Shown: positions 8,138 to 16,489, numbered from the stretch's first letter. The stretch is 64,000 nucleotides of DNA from RGIG8748 sp045606045 (GCA_045606045.1 JAZURE010000064.1:48215-112214); one strand, 5' to 3'. Made by a program: numbers and translations. The notes: generated by a model from the letters alone, not told the origin.

Positions 8138-9895
8138 TCATTGGTTTTTGATAATTTCGTTTAAAAGATTTATTTTATCAGGGTTGTCCCCATTTAACTG
8201 ATTTAATATGTTTTTTCGGTTTACCCTTTCGGTTATTACCCTAAGGTAATCATCAAATGCTTTTAAGTCGTCATCACTGCGGTTGTCCAAAGAAAGAATA
8301 AGAGAAATCTCTTTTATATCCTCTTCCTCGGTAAACAAATCCAGTATATGCGATTGCTCTATGTTTTTGTCTATACTGTAAAATGCCAGTATATAGTTTA
8401 AGAGCCTTTTGTGAATGTCTTTTTCAAAAATATCGGGAGATATTTTTTCCTTTCTGTGCTTATATACCATACGGTTGGATATAATAACAGAAAGAAGCTG
8501 TTGTCTTGTTCGCTCCAAAACCGCATCCGATGAAAACGCTGTCTTGCGCTGGGCAATCATGGTAACATCGGGCGTTTCCTCCCTGTTTTGTGTATTTACG
8601 GTGCTAACCGCCTTTACAATGCCAAGCTGTGAATATATGGCATTTGACGACACCTTTGTCCTCCTGGAAAGCTCCTCTACATATACATCCAGTTCCACAG
8701 GATTTCTTATAAGATGCATATATTCAAGAATGCTTGCCACAAAAGATACTTTCTGCGAATTTTGCGTTACATCATAGTCTCTCTCAAAAGTATCCATTAA
8801 ATACATCATATCTGATTTTCGTTTGGAAATGCAGTTGTTAAACCTCGTAACTCCAAACGCATTTATATACTCGTCGGGGTCTTTTTTATCCTTGAGATTA
8901 AGGACAGAAATCGCCACATCGTGGGCACGAAGCAGCCTTATTGCCTTGTTGGTGGCTTTTCTTCCTGCACCGTCGCTGTCGTAGCATATGACGACCTCTT
9001 TGAATTCCGAGGCAAGAATCTTTGCCTGACTTTCGGTAAGTGCCGTTCCGAGTGTTGCTACCGTATTAAGATAGCCGTTTTTGGCAAGGGCGATAACATC
9101 CATATAACCCTCTACCAAAATCACAAACTCTCTGCCCGCGCGCCTTGCGGCGTTGAGGAAGTAGAGATTGCGGCTTTTATTGAAAACAGGTGTATCGGGT
9201 GAATTTAGGTATTTTGATTTGCTCTCGCCAAGAGTTCTCCCTCCAAAGCCTATGACACGATTTCGAGTGTCGAATATGGGAAACATAACTCTGTCGCGGT
9301 AGAAATCATAGTATTTGCCGTTGTCACCGCTTTTTATAAGCCCTGCTTTAAGTATAAGGCTCTCGGGATATCCTGACGATGTGAGATGCTTAAACAGTGC
9401 ATCCCAGCTATCTCTGGCATATCCGAGATAAAATTTCTTTGCATCGGCACCTGTAAGGGCGCGCATCTTCATGTATTCCACAGCCTTCTTGCCATCTTTT
9501 AAATTGTTGTAAAAATAATCTGCCGCCGCCTGATTTATTTCGTAAATGGCGTCTCTTTCCTTGGCAAGTACAGCGTGTTTTGCGCTTTCTTTGTCGGTGG
9601 GTTTGGGAAGTGTGATTCCTGCGCGTTCTGCCAGCTTTTCCACAGCTTCCACAAACGGCATATTTTCAATTTTCATCATGAAGTGGATTACATTTCCGCC
9701 CTCTCCGCAACCAAAGCAATGGAATATTCCCTTTTGGGGCGATACAGAAAACGAAGGCGTCTTCTCATTGTGAAAAGGACACAGTCCTACATATGAGTTT
9801 CCCGCCTTCTTAAGATGTACATATTGTGAAATAATGTCGCGGATATCGTTCTTGTCTGCCACTTCGCGTATTAAATATTCAGGATATAAAGGCAT
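8138..9895 (-). CDS. dnaG: DNA primase
   Basis: A 585-residue primase that lays down RNA primers at the replication fork. The N-terminal CHC2 zinc finger shows Cys39, His42, Cys60 and Cys63 (GLCPFHNEKTPS and IFHCFGCGEGGN). The TOPRIM core has VILVEGYMDVIALAKNGY and VICYDSDGAGRKATNKAI. The C-terminal third is the more variable DnaB-interacting part. ATG at 9895 is chosen over the longer frame because AGGAGG stands 6 bp before it and MPLYPEYLIREV matches the usual N-terminus. It lies between dgt and rpoD. Confidence 0.96.
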   Translation of the reverse strand: MPLYPEYLIREVADKNDIRDIISQYVHLKKAGNSYVGLCPFHNEKTPSFSVSPQKGIFHCFGCGEGGNVIHFMMKIENMPFVEAVEKLAERAGITLPKPTDKESAKHAVLAKERDAIYEINQAAADYFYNNLKDGKKAVEYMKMRALTGADAKKFYLGYARDSWDALFKHLTSSGYPESLILKAGLIKSGDNGKYYDFYRDRVMFPIFDTRNRVIGFGGRTLGESKSKYLNSPDTPVFNKSRNLYFLNAARRAGREFVILVEGYMDVIALAKNGYLNTVATLGTALTESQAKILASEFKEVVICYDSDGAGRKATNKAIRLLRAHDVAISVLNLKDKKDPDEYINAFGVTRFNNCISKRKSDMMYLMDTFERDYDVTQNSQKVSFVASILEYMHLIRNPVELDVYVEELSRRTKVSSNAIYSQLGIVKAVSTVNTQNREETPDVTMIAQRKTAFSSDAVLERTRQQLLSVIISNRMVYKHRKEKISPDIFEKDIHKRLLNYILAFYSIDKNIEQSHILDLFTEEEDIKEISLILSLDNRSDDDLKAFDDYLRVITERVNRKNILNQLNGDNPDKINLLNEIIKNQ

Positions 9896-9941
9896 AATCA
9901 ACCTCCTATATATCCTATTCGACAAAAAACAAAAAATCCCT

Positions 9942-10937
9942 TTAAAATTTTGGACTCGGCATAAATAAATCGTTAAATAATCTTATGCAGTAATTATCCG
10001 TCATGCAAGATATATAATCGCACACCACCGTATGAGTATCCCAGTTTGCAAGGAGACTTGCAAATTCTTCGGGAAGCTTTTCGGGGTTTTTGTAAAAATA
10101 ATTATATATCTTCTCTATAACCATGTACGGCTGAAAGTCTTTTACCGCAAGCTTTTCGTATACCTCTGTGAACATAAACTGTCTTAAGGCAAGCATGTCC
10201 TTTTCGGTATCGTGGCTCATGGAAATATAGCCGTTCTTTGCGCTCTCGGTTACGATGTCCTTTATAAGAAAACCTATCCTCTGTGAGTGCCTTGCACCGA
10301 TAGAAAACACAAGTTCAACGGGCAGGTCTTCTTTTTTTATAATGCCTGCACGAAGTGCATCATCTATGTCGTGGTTAATATATGCAAAACGGTCTGCATA
10401 CTTAATAACAGCACCCTCCATGGTGGAAGCAAGGCTTGCCCCCGAGTGATTTAATATCCCATCTCTTACCTCATGGGTTAAATTCATCCCTTTTCCGTCT
10501 TTTTCGAGCACATCTGCAACACGAAGACTCTGTTCGTAGTGCCTGAAACCGTTTGGGTTTAAACTGTCGAGTGCTCTCTCGCCCGAATGTCCAAAGGGTG
10601 TATGACCTAAATCATGCCCCATTGCAATAGCTTCTGCAAGGTCTTCGTTGAGTTTAAGGGCACGACATATGGTTCGCGCTATCTGCGAAACCTCCAGAGT
10701 GTGTGTAAGGCGTGTACGAAAATGGTCATTGTCGGCAAGGATGAATACCTGTGTTTTATGCTTAAGTCTTCTAAATGACTTGGAATGGATTATCCTGTCT
10801 CTGTCGCGGGAGAAATCCGTCCTTAAATCACACTTTTCTTCGGGAATGCGTCTTCCCTTGCTCTCTGCCGATTTGCATGCCAAATCAGAAAGCAGATTAT
10901 ACTCCTCGTTTTCATATTGTTCTCTTATTGTAAGCAT
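9942..10937 (-). CDS. dgt: dNTP triphosphohydrolase (Dgt family)
   Basis: This 331-residue HD-domain enzyme of the Dgt group hydrolyses dGTP or other dNTPs to the nucleoside and triphosphate. Metal ligands are visible as TRLTHTLEVSQIA (His79) and GHDLGHTPFGHSGE (His108-Asp109). The start MLTIREQYENEEYNLLSDLA and the RRIPEEKCDLRTDFSRDRDRI region are typical. It is the shorter clostridial form. AGAGGTGACAAAGT precedes the ATG. It is the last core gene before the accessory island and is followed downstream by dnaG. Confidence 0.92.
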   Translation of the reverse strand: MLTIREQYENEEYNLLSDLACKSAESKGRRIPEEKCDLRTDFSRDRDRIIHSKSFRRLKHKTQVFILADNDHFRTRLTHTLEVSQIARTICRALKLNEDLAEAIAMGHDLGHTPFGHSGERALDSLNPNGFRHYEQSLRVADVLEKDGKGMNLTHEVRDGILNHSGASLASTMEGAVIKYADRFAYINHDIDDALRAGIIKKEDLPVELVFSIGARHSQRIGFLIKDIVTESAKNGYISMSHDTEKDMLALRQFMFTEVYEKLAVKDFQPYMVIEKIYNYFYKNPEKLPEEFASLLANWDTHTVVCDYISCMTDNYCIRLFNDLFMPSPKF

Positions 10938-10950
10938 ACTTTGTCACCTC

Positions 10951-10979
10951 TTAATACAAATGTTGTAGGCTTGTTTCAA
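10951..10979 (-). promoter_or_regulatory. Candidate dgt promoter using the repeat end
   Basis: On the minus strand TTGAAA, which lies in the terminal inverted repeat of copy A, is followed after 17 bp by TATTAA, about 15 bp ahead of the dgt ribosome binding site. The match is moderate; no other promoter is obvious in front of dgt. Confidence 0.45.
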
Positions 10980-11228
10980 GACCGCACAACAGTGAATAGT
11001 AAGAACCATCACCCAACACGAAATCACAGATTTCTGTTGGGTATCCGAGAACCTTGTTATGTTAAAGCATAATATGGACCTACTAACTTTCCCCTGTTTT
11101 TCAACCGTTTTTCCTTTAACACTTTTCTATAGAACCCTCGGGAATACTGGATTTTCTCGATATTTAATTATATCATAAATGTTTAAAAATTGCAAACTAA
11201 TCCTTTAAATTGTATGGACTTGACACAA
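10971..11228. repeat. Island repeat, copy A (expanded, degenerate)
   Basis: This fills most of the 326-bp gap between dgt and the serine dehydratase gene. Left end TTGTTTCAAGAC pairs with right end CTTGACACAA as terminal inverted repeats with one mismatch. It shares with the other copies the blocks ACAGTGAATA, GGACCTACTAACTTTCCCC, AATACTGGATTTTCTCG and TTTAAATTGTATGGACTTGACAC. About 70 bp of extra sequence, with its own CCCAAC/GTTGGG hairpin, is inserted after the first block, and the CCGAT/ATCGG stem is lost. The left end also supplies a possible promoter for dgt. Confidence 0.8.
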
Positions 11229-11263
11229 GTTGAAAAACAATACAATCCACCCAATTGTGTTTA

Positions 11264-12700
11264 TCATATATGAATTTTGGCAAGTCCTGCCTCAGAAGTT
11301 TCTTTATATGATTTGTGCATATCATTACCTGTTTCTTTCATTGTTTGAATAACTTTATCTAGAGAAATTTTCCTTGTATTCCATAGAAAACTTGCTAAAT
11401 TAACAGCATTTATTGCTCTCATTGCAGCAACTGCATTCCGCTCAATGCAGGGAATCTGTACCAACCCGCAAATCGGATCACATGTAAGCCCCAAATGATG
11501 TTCTATCGCAATTTCTGCAGCATACTCAATTTTATCAATAGAAAGATCAAACAATTCACCCAGAGCGGCAGAAGCCATAGCACAGGCACTTCCAACTTCT
11601 GCCTGACATCCGCACTCTGCTCCTGAAATTGAAGCGTTTGTTTTTATCAAATTTCCTATTATTCCTGCTGTCATAAGTGCACGAACTATGCTTTCATCAC
11701 TAAAACTGTTTTTCTCTTGCTGATAGTATAATACCGCCGGCACAATACCTGCCGCACCACAAGTAGGTGCAGTAACAATTTTTTCTCCCGATGCGTTTTG
11801 TTCGCCAACAGCAAAAGCATAAGCGCAAACTTTTCTGTTTTCTTTTGTTACAGGAGTTTCGTCAACATGTTGGCTGTTAAATAAAGAGTTTGCTTTCTTT
11901 TGAACTCCCAAACCACCGGGAAGTTCCCCTGTGTCTATCAGTCCGTTTTTAATAGATATTTTCATAGCATCCCATATGCTTTGCATATAGTCTAAAAAAT
12001 CTTTGCCTTCATTTTCAATAGCATATTGCCAAAGCCTTATGTTCTTTTCTTCACAATATTTCGCTATAGAGCTAAATCTATCAAGCTTATATATCTTTTC
12101 TGGCTTTCTTACAACATCATTCTCAAACGCAATACTTCCGCCACCTATACTAAAAACCTTAACTCTTTCTTGCTCAACATTTTTCTTGTAAGAAATAAGT
12201 TCCATTGTATTAGGATGCGGAATATCTTCAAAAATGTAGTTAAACTCTACTTTGCATTCATATGGGCAAAATGTTTTCCTAATTACTTCGTCTGTGCAAT
12301 GTCCTTTGCCCGTTTTAGCAAGAGAACCATAAAGGATAGCCTTGTATCTATCTGCATCTTTATTTCTTTTTTTAAAAATCAAGCATGCCCTTTCGGGTCC
12401 GATTGTATGTGAGCTTGATGGTCCTCGGCCGATTTTATATAATTCTGTCAATGATTCCATACCGCCGACAACACTATCTCTTTCTGTTTTTATATGATAT
12501 GAAATTTCAAAAAAACTTTCTACTTGTACATTAAAAATTCTTGCTAAAGAAATAAGATTTTCTCCCGACGGTTTTGATAATCCCGATTCCCATTTTGAAA
12601 CTGCCCTGTCGCTAATCCCCAGTAAATCTCCGAGTTTCTTTTGCGTTATGTGATTTAATTCTCTCAATTCTTTAATTTTATTTGAATTGAATTTATCCAT
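11264..12700 (-). CDS. XRE helix-turn-helix/L-serine ammonia-lyase fusion
   Basis: A 478-residue protein joining two functions. Residues about 8-65 form a Cro/C1-type helix-turn-helix (IKELRELNHITQKKLGDLLG, then ISDRAVSKWESGLSKPSG). From about residue 80 it is a single-chain iron-sulfur L-serine dehydratase, with the beta part (YKIGRGPSSSHTIGPERA, GSLAKTGKGHCTDEV) and alpha part (IVTAPTCGAAGIVPAVLYYQ, GAECGCQAEVGSACAMA, LTCDPICGLVQIPCIERNA). The latter carry cysteines that would hold the 4Fe-4S cluster that deaminates serine to pyruvate. The dehydratase domain looks intact. GAGGTAGATAAAT precedes the ATG. It may be a regulator sensing serine or an enzyme that controls its own gene; neither is shown. 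Confidence 0.88.
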   Translation of the reverse strand: MDKFNSNKIKELRELNHITQKKLGDLLGISDRAVSKWESGLSKPSGENLISLARIFNVQVESFFEISYHIKTERDSVVGGMESLTELYKIGRGPSSSHTIGPERACLIFKKRNKDADRYKAILYGSLAKTGKGHCTDEVIRKTFCPYECKVEFNYIFEDIPHPNTMELISYKKNVEQERVKVFSIGGGSIAFENDVVRKPEKIYKLDRFSSIAKYCEEKNIRLWQYAIENEGKDFLDYMQSIWDAMKISIKNGLIDTGELPGGLGVQKKANSLFNSQHVDETPVTKENRKVCAYAFAVGEQNASGEKIVTAPTCGAAGIVPAVLYYQQEKNSFSDESIVRALMTAGIIGNLIKTNASISGAECGCQAEVGSACAMASAALGELFDLSIDKIEYAAEIAIEHHLGLTCDPICGLVQIPCIERNAVAAMRAINAVNLASFLWNTRKISLDKVIQTMKETGNDMHKSYKETSEAGLAKIHI

Positions 12701-12720
12701 ATTTATCTACCTCGTATAAG

Positions 12721-12876
12721 TTATTTTACTAATATTATAAGCAAAAAACTTCCAACTATAAAGGTATTTACAAATACTATCAGCATGCCAACTCCACCTG
12801 TGGTTGATATGACTTTTGCTTTCTTATATCGTCTCAATTTATCTATTTTATATGTCGTTTTACCTATTGTAAACAT
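12721..12876 (-). CDS. Small single-pass membrane protein (51 aa)
   Basis: A short frame starting MFTIGKTTYKIDKLRRYKKA and ending in a hydrophobic stretch of about 22 residues (GMLIVFVNTFIVGSFLLIIL) before VK and stop. Its ATG overlaps the last codons of the upstream acetyltransferase gene in another frame, and its stop lies 20 bp before the serine dehydratase start, so it could be a translationally coupled middle gene. A basic, tyrosine-rich N-terminus before one membrane helix is typical of small bacterial membrane proteins. No Shine-Dalgarno sequence is visible and I do not recognise a family, so this could be a chance frame. Confidence 0.4.
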   Translation of the reverse strand: MFTIGKTTYKIDKLRRYKKAKVISTTGGVGMLIVFVNTFIVGSFLLIILVK

Positions 12877-13363
12877 AAAACTCGATAATAAGGACAAATA
12901 TCTTCAAAATATCCGTCTTTCATACGAAATCCTTTTGGAATTGTTCCTAATTGAATGAATCCGAGACGCTCATATAAATGTCTGGCATGTTCATTTGTTG
13001 CAACAACTGCATTGAATTGCAAAATTGAAAAACCGTATTCACGTCCCTGCTCAATACAATCCAATACCATTTTTTCACCTATATGTAATCCCCTGCTTTG
13101 CGAACTTACAGCATAACTTGCATTGCAAATATGACTACATCTGCCAATATTATTTGGATGTAAAATATAAAGCCCATATATTTTCTCTGTTTCGATATCT
13201 ACCGCAACACCTGTATAAGTCTGCGCGGCAAAAAAATTTATTCCGCTTTCAAGACTTAAATATTCTTCTTGCGGAAATGCATTTCCTTCCTCAACAACTT
13301 CGTTCCAAATTTGTATCATTTCAATTAAGTTTTTTCTTCGTATTCGCGAATTAATATTTTCAT
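12864..13363 (-). pseudogene. GNAT acetyltransferase with N-terminal frameshift
   Basis: Most of a GNAT N-acetyltransferase is readable (EMIQIWNEVVEEGNAFPQEE, the acetyl-CoA loop around SSQSRGLHIGEKMVLD, and the C-terminal HARHLYERLGFIQLG). The ATG at 13363 has a good GAGGTGAGG site and encodes MKILIREYEEK, the expected family N-terminus, but this frame stops at 13325. The rest lies one frame away; the switch is at a run of six A residues (13330-13335), where seven would restore MKILIREYEEKNLIEM. A frame from ATG 13388 avoids the stop (174 residues) but has no ribosome binding site and an odd N-terminus. Possibilities are a decayed gene, homopolymer phase variation, ribosomal slippage or a sequencing error. 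Confidence 0.7.
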
Positions 13364-13419
13364 TATGCCTCACCTCGCAAATTTTCATTTGTATTTTCGA
13401 CAGTATTCGACAATCATTA

Positions 13420-13430
13420 TATAAAGACTG
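13420..13430 (+). repeat. 11-bp inverted repeat, 3' side of esterase gene
   Basis: TATAAAGACTG here is the exact reverse complement of CAGTCTTTATA at 14286-14296; the two bracket the esterase gene. A near-copy, TATAAAGTCTGTACAATC, occurs at 23429-23446 upstream of the O-antigen-ligase-like gene. Confidence 0.5.
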
Positions 13431-13487
13431 TATAATCTATATGCCGATGTTTTTAATAAAACCTCATGTCAAATTAGAAACAATAAT

Positions 13488-14225
13488 TTACTTCTCGGTT
13501 TCTCTTATAAATTCACATATGATTTTTCCAAACTCTTCTTTACATGAATAATGACAATGTGTGCCATGCATCAGTCGATAATGTATTTTACTCTCATCAT
13601 ATCCAAAATGCTTTAATGTAGAAAGAACAAGTTGTGTTTGTTCATATCGATTTTTCATATCATTATCCGAAACAATAAACATCATAGGCGGATAGCTGAC
13701 AGCTTTTCCAATATGATATAGCGGTGCCGCCTCATCAATTATTACTCTCCTGGAATCAATTCCTCTTTCTCTCAGCACATTAAAATGTGTTGTAGGCTGA
13801 CCAGCGTCGTGAACATACCCTTTTATTATACCCTCAGGAATTTTGTACGGAGCTAAATACTTATTATCAAAACAAAGCATCATCGAGAGATATCCGCCGG
13901 CACTGCTTCCTCCGATATATATACCTTCACAAATTCCATACTCTCCGATATTTTTATATACCCAGGCTACTGCCTCGGCTGAATCGCAAATAAACTGGGG
14001 ATACATAGCTTGCGGATACATCCTGTAATTTATTGATACAAAAGCTATGCCTTGGCTCGCCACATATTCACCAACTATTTTAGCTCTTGACTTATCGCCG
14101 TTTTCTATTCCACCACCGTGCATATACACAAACACTTTAAAAGCATCTGTGTCCGGAAGATAAATATCAAGATACTGCTCAGGATGTTGAGATTTACCAT
14201 AACAAATGTCACCTATAAATTTCAT
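13488..14225 (-). CDS. Alpha/beta hydrolase (esterase/lipase family)
   Basis: A 245-residue cytoplasmic hydrolase without signal peptide. It shows the oxyanion-hole motif YMHGGGIENGDKS near residue 33, the nucleophile elbow YIGGSSAGGYLSMM near 110, an acidic residue in FIVSDNDMKNRYEQ and a C-terminal histidine in YRLMHGTHCHYS, so a complete Ser-Asp-His triad is plausible. It resembles the BD-FAE/carboxylesterase group that removes acyl groups from small molecules or sugars. ATG 14225 is chosen because AGGAGG lies just before it. The gene is bracketed by an 11-bp inverted repeat. The substrate is unknown. Confidence 0.85.
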   Translation of the reverse strand: MKFIGDICYGKSQHPEQYLDIYLPDTDAFKVFVYMHGGGIENGDKSRAKIVGEYVASQGIAFVSINYRMYPQAMYPQFICDSAEAVAWVYKNIGEYGICEGIYIGGSSAGGYLSMMLCFDNKYLAPYKIPEGIIKGYVHDAGQPTTHFNVLRERGIDSRRVIIDEAAPLYHIGKAVSYPPMMFIVSDNDMKNRYEQTQLVLSTLKHFGYDESKIHYRLMHGTHCHYSCKEEFGKIICEFIRETEK

Positions 14226-14285
14226 AATAAAGCCTCCTATATATTTTTTCAAAAATTTTTTCTCATGTCTTTCAACAAAATTAAA

Positions 14286-14296
14286 CAGTCTTTATA
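14286..14296 (-). repeat. 11-bp inverted repeat, 5' side of esterase gene
   Basis: CAGTCTTTATA, the exact reverse complement of the 11-mer at 13420-13430. Whether the pair marks an insertion boundary or is chance is not settled. Confidence 0.5.
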
Positions 14297-14328
14297 TTGC
14301 GAGGCATACGGTTTAGATGCAAGTTACG

Positions 14329-14491
14329 AAAGGCTTCTCCTCGAGGAGAGGCTCCGCCGCAGGCGGTGGTGAGGTGTTGTAGGAAACGGATTTATCCGTT
14401 CCGTTATTGCGGAATGCATAAATGCATTCCCTACAATTCCACCTCATCCGAGTTGCTTCGCAACCCACCTTCCCCTCACGGGGAAGGCTTT
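14329..14491. mobile_element. MITE-like palindromic element
   Basis: About 163 bp without coding capacity lies between the esterase and deacetylase-like genes. Its ends are imperfect inverted repeats (AAAGGCTTCTCC at the left, reverse complement AAAGCCTTCCCC at the right), followed by hairpins around CTCCGCCGCAGGCGG and AGTTGCTTCGCAACC, and the paired segments TTGTAGG and CCTACAA flank a centre containing ACGGATTTATCCGT. It is richer in GC than its surroundings. Elements of this look are scattered through many Clostridia genomes. A similar segment (GGTTTAGAT-x-CAA) occurs on each side at 14310 and 14538, a possible trace of target duplication. Confidence 0.75.
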
Positions 14492-14544
14492 ATTTAATTC
14501 GTCAACATTCGATAACCTTCATATGCGGGACAGATGGTTTAGAT

Positions 14545-15486
14545 TCAACTCATTTTTGCTAAATCTTCAATAAAGATGCATTCCCTACCCTCATCTTCAA
14601 TGAGAATTTTTGCCATCTCATAAATTCTATCAGCATAATCAGGCTCGTACGCCATATAATCGTCGAAGAAATATTGTTCATGATTGCCAATACATATCAG
14701 CTCATCATTGCAACGGCGCTTAAGTTCTTCCCGCAATTCCTCTACATTGTAGTTGTTCAAGTCAAAATTATCATCAAGTTTTTTGAATTTAAGCCCTGTT
14801 TTTTCATCAACTACATAACCAATAACCTTATCATTATCAAACAACGCAGGGTCAGAAAAATGATTATATCCACATATGGAGTTTGTTATTGCCACATCTT
14901 TTGTTATACGGGTAAAAAGTTTCGACTCAGGCTTGCGATTCTGCAAAAGTCTGCCTGCATGACCGTATGGCAAGGAATCGTAATCCCCATCAAATTCCTT
15001 TGTTTCCCCTACGCTTACGCATACAATTTCAGCCCCACAATCGCGCAAAGCACGACATCCGTCATAACTCACAGGAACCCAATGTGGAACGACGCCATAT
15101 GTAAAGCTCTTCTCTCCTGCAAATCTAATGACCTCATCCCTTATCAGATTAAACAACTTGTACATATCATCATAAGATGCGTTTATATGCGGATAGTCTG
15201 GGAATTCCTGATAGGAATGAAAGCCGAGCTTCAGCCAATCTGACGCAGCTTCCCACTCTGCCTTGTAACAGTCCGTCATTTCAGAAAGATTAAACTCATC
15301 CATGCCATAGAAATAATCTGTTCGGTAAAATAGATTTATCTGTGTTTTTAAACCCCATCTTTCGTGTGCATTTTTGAGCATCGCAAAAAACGGATGATTA
15401 AACATAGACTTCGGACGCTGTCGTGTAAGGTCACGAAATATCCATATTGCATCATCAATAAACGAAAAAAAGTATTTTTTACTCAT
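14545..15486 (-). CDS. Polysaccharide-deacetylase-like (beta/alpha barrel) protein
   Basis: A 313-residue soluble protein without signal peptide. The N-terminal FFSFIDDAIWIFRDL holds adjacent aspartates placed as in NodB-type deacetylases, and KLGFHSYQEFPDYPHINASY supplies a candidate metal histidine near residue 110; later YGVVPHWVPVSYDG and CIGNHEQYFFDDYM could complete the site. I therefore suggest the glycoside hydrolase/deacetylase barrel superfamily, but the exact family and substrate are not recognised. ATG 15486 is chosen because GGAGGATATTATT precedes it; an earlier ATG at 15501 overlaps that site. It is the first gene after repeat B. Confidence 0.6.
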   Translation of the reverse strand: MSKKYFFSFIDDAIWIFRDLTRQRPKSMFNHPFFAMLKNAHERWGLKTQINLFYRTDYFYGMDEFNLSEMTDCYKAEWEAASDWLKLGFHSYQEFPDYPHINASYDDMYKLFNLIRDEVIRFAGEKSFTYGVVPHWVPVSYDGCRALRDCGAEIVCVSVGETKEFDGDYDSLPYGHAGRLLQNRKPESKLFTRITKDVAITNSICGYNHFSDPALFDNDKVIGYVVDEKTGLKFKKLDDNFDLNNYNVEELREELKRRCNDELICIGNHEQYFFDDYMAYEPDYADRIYEMAKILIEDEGRECIFIEDLAKMS

Positions 15487-15530
15487 AATAATATCCTCCA
15501 TTAATTACTAAATTAATTTCTTTAATAGTT

Positions 15531-15713
15531 CGTGTCAAGCCAGGAGAACAGTGAATAATAGGACCTACTAATTTTCCCTTAAATTTTTCACTGCTTTTTT
15601 TCGAACAAAATTCTTTAGAACCTGCGAGAATACTGGATTTTCTCGCATCCGATAGTATATGTAAATATTATAAATCGGCAAACTAATCTTTTAAATTGTA
15701 TGGACTTGACAAA
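15531..15713. repeat. Island repeat, copy B
   Basis: A full-length copy of about 183 bp. Left end CGTGTCAAGCC and right end GACTTGACAAA form near-perfect terminal inverted repeats. Internal hairpins are AACAGTGAA with TTTCACTGCTT, GCGAGAA with TTCTCGC, and CCGAT with ATCGG. It begins about 45 bp ahead of the deacetylase-like gene and ends 8 bp after the stop codon of the DUF5412-like gene. Confidence 0.9.
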
Positions 15714-15721
15714 AGTAAAAC

Positions 15722-16120
15722 TTAATCCTTTATATAATTATAGCTTATATTAACATCATTAACTTTTGTTTCCTGTTTGAATATGTTTGCTGATGCAATA
15801 TTATTAACATGCAAAGTATTATCATCAATCCACTCCACATTAAACTCTGTATAAGTTATAAATATATTACCAACATCTCCTGCTTTGAGTTTTTTACTAT
15901 TCTTTAATATTGATAATCTATATGTAAATTTTGATGTCGCTCCCCCATTTGCCTCAAAAACATAAGCAACATATTTGCCATCAGGCGAAACAACTTCTTG
16001 AATAATATCGGGGTCTCCCATCAAAAAAGCCCTGAATGAATTAAGTGCAATATTACCTGCAACAACTAATCCAATTATCACTAATATAATAACAGCAATA
16101 ATCACTATGACTTTTTTCAC
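15722..16120 (-). CDS. DUF5412-like membrane-anchored protein
   Basis: The 132-residue product starts at GTG 16120 (KKVIVIIAVIILVIIGLVVA), with AAGGGTGG 7 bp upstream. One N-terminal membrane helix is followed by an extracellular domain containing DPDIIQEVVSPDGKYVAYVF, ANGGATSKFTYRLSILK and NVEWIDDNTLHVN. This pattern resembles the DUF5412 family of Firmicutes, whose function is unknown. An ATG 21 bp further upstream is in frame but lies at the ribosome binding site. It pairs with the three-helix membrane protein gene upstream, and repeat B follows its stop almost directly. Confidence 0.7.
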   Translation of the reverse strand: MKKVIVIIAVIILVIIGLVVAGNIALNSFRAFLMGDPDIIQEVVSPDGKYVAYVFEANGGATSKFTYRLSILKNSKKLKAGDVGNIFITYTEFNVEWIDDNTLHVNNIASANIFKQETKVNDVNISYNYIKD

Positions 16121-16168
16121 ATTCTTTCCACCCTTCAACATAGTTTTTTAATCTTGTTAAGTTTATAA

Positions 16169-16489
16169 TTATACACTTAATAATGCCTGCCAGAAAAAGT
16201 GTTGCCACGCAGGAAGAAATAACAAAAGCATAATGAACAGCCAAATATTAAGTTTAAAACCAACCTTGATTTTTGTTTTCCAAACCAACGATGTTATATT
16301 CAGCATAATGCCTACAAATACACTAAGGGGAATTCCAATGATTATGTAAAAAGCATTTATGCAAACAATATCATATAGTAAGCTTTCTTCATATAACATA
16401 CCATAAAAGGTGCATCCCAACGCAAAACTTATTAAATTTAACACAACAATACATATAATAATTTTGTCAGTCAAACTTATTTTCTTCAT
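16169..16489 (-). CDS. Small integral membrane protein, unknown
   Basis: A 106-residue hydrophobic protein starting MKKISLTDKIIICIVVLNLI, with about three membrane helices (residues 9-30, 38-65, 78-100). I recognise no family. AAAGGTGTGGAAAT precedes ATG 16489; a frame start at 16531 lacks such a site. It shares a cassette with the DUF5412-like gene, between repeats B and C, and the two may act together at the membrane. Confidence 0.62.
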   Translation of the reverse strand: MKKISLTDKIIICIVVLNLISFALGCTFYGMLYEESLLYDIVCINAFYIIIGIPLSVFVGIMLNITSLVWKTKIKVGFKLNIWLFIMLLLFLPAWQHFFWQALLSV

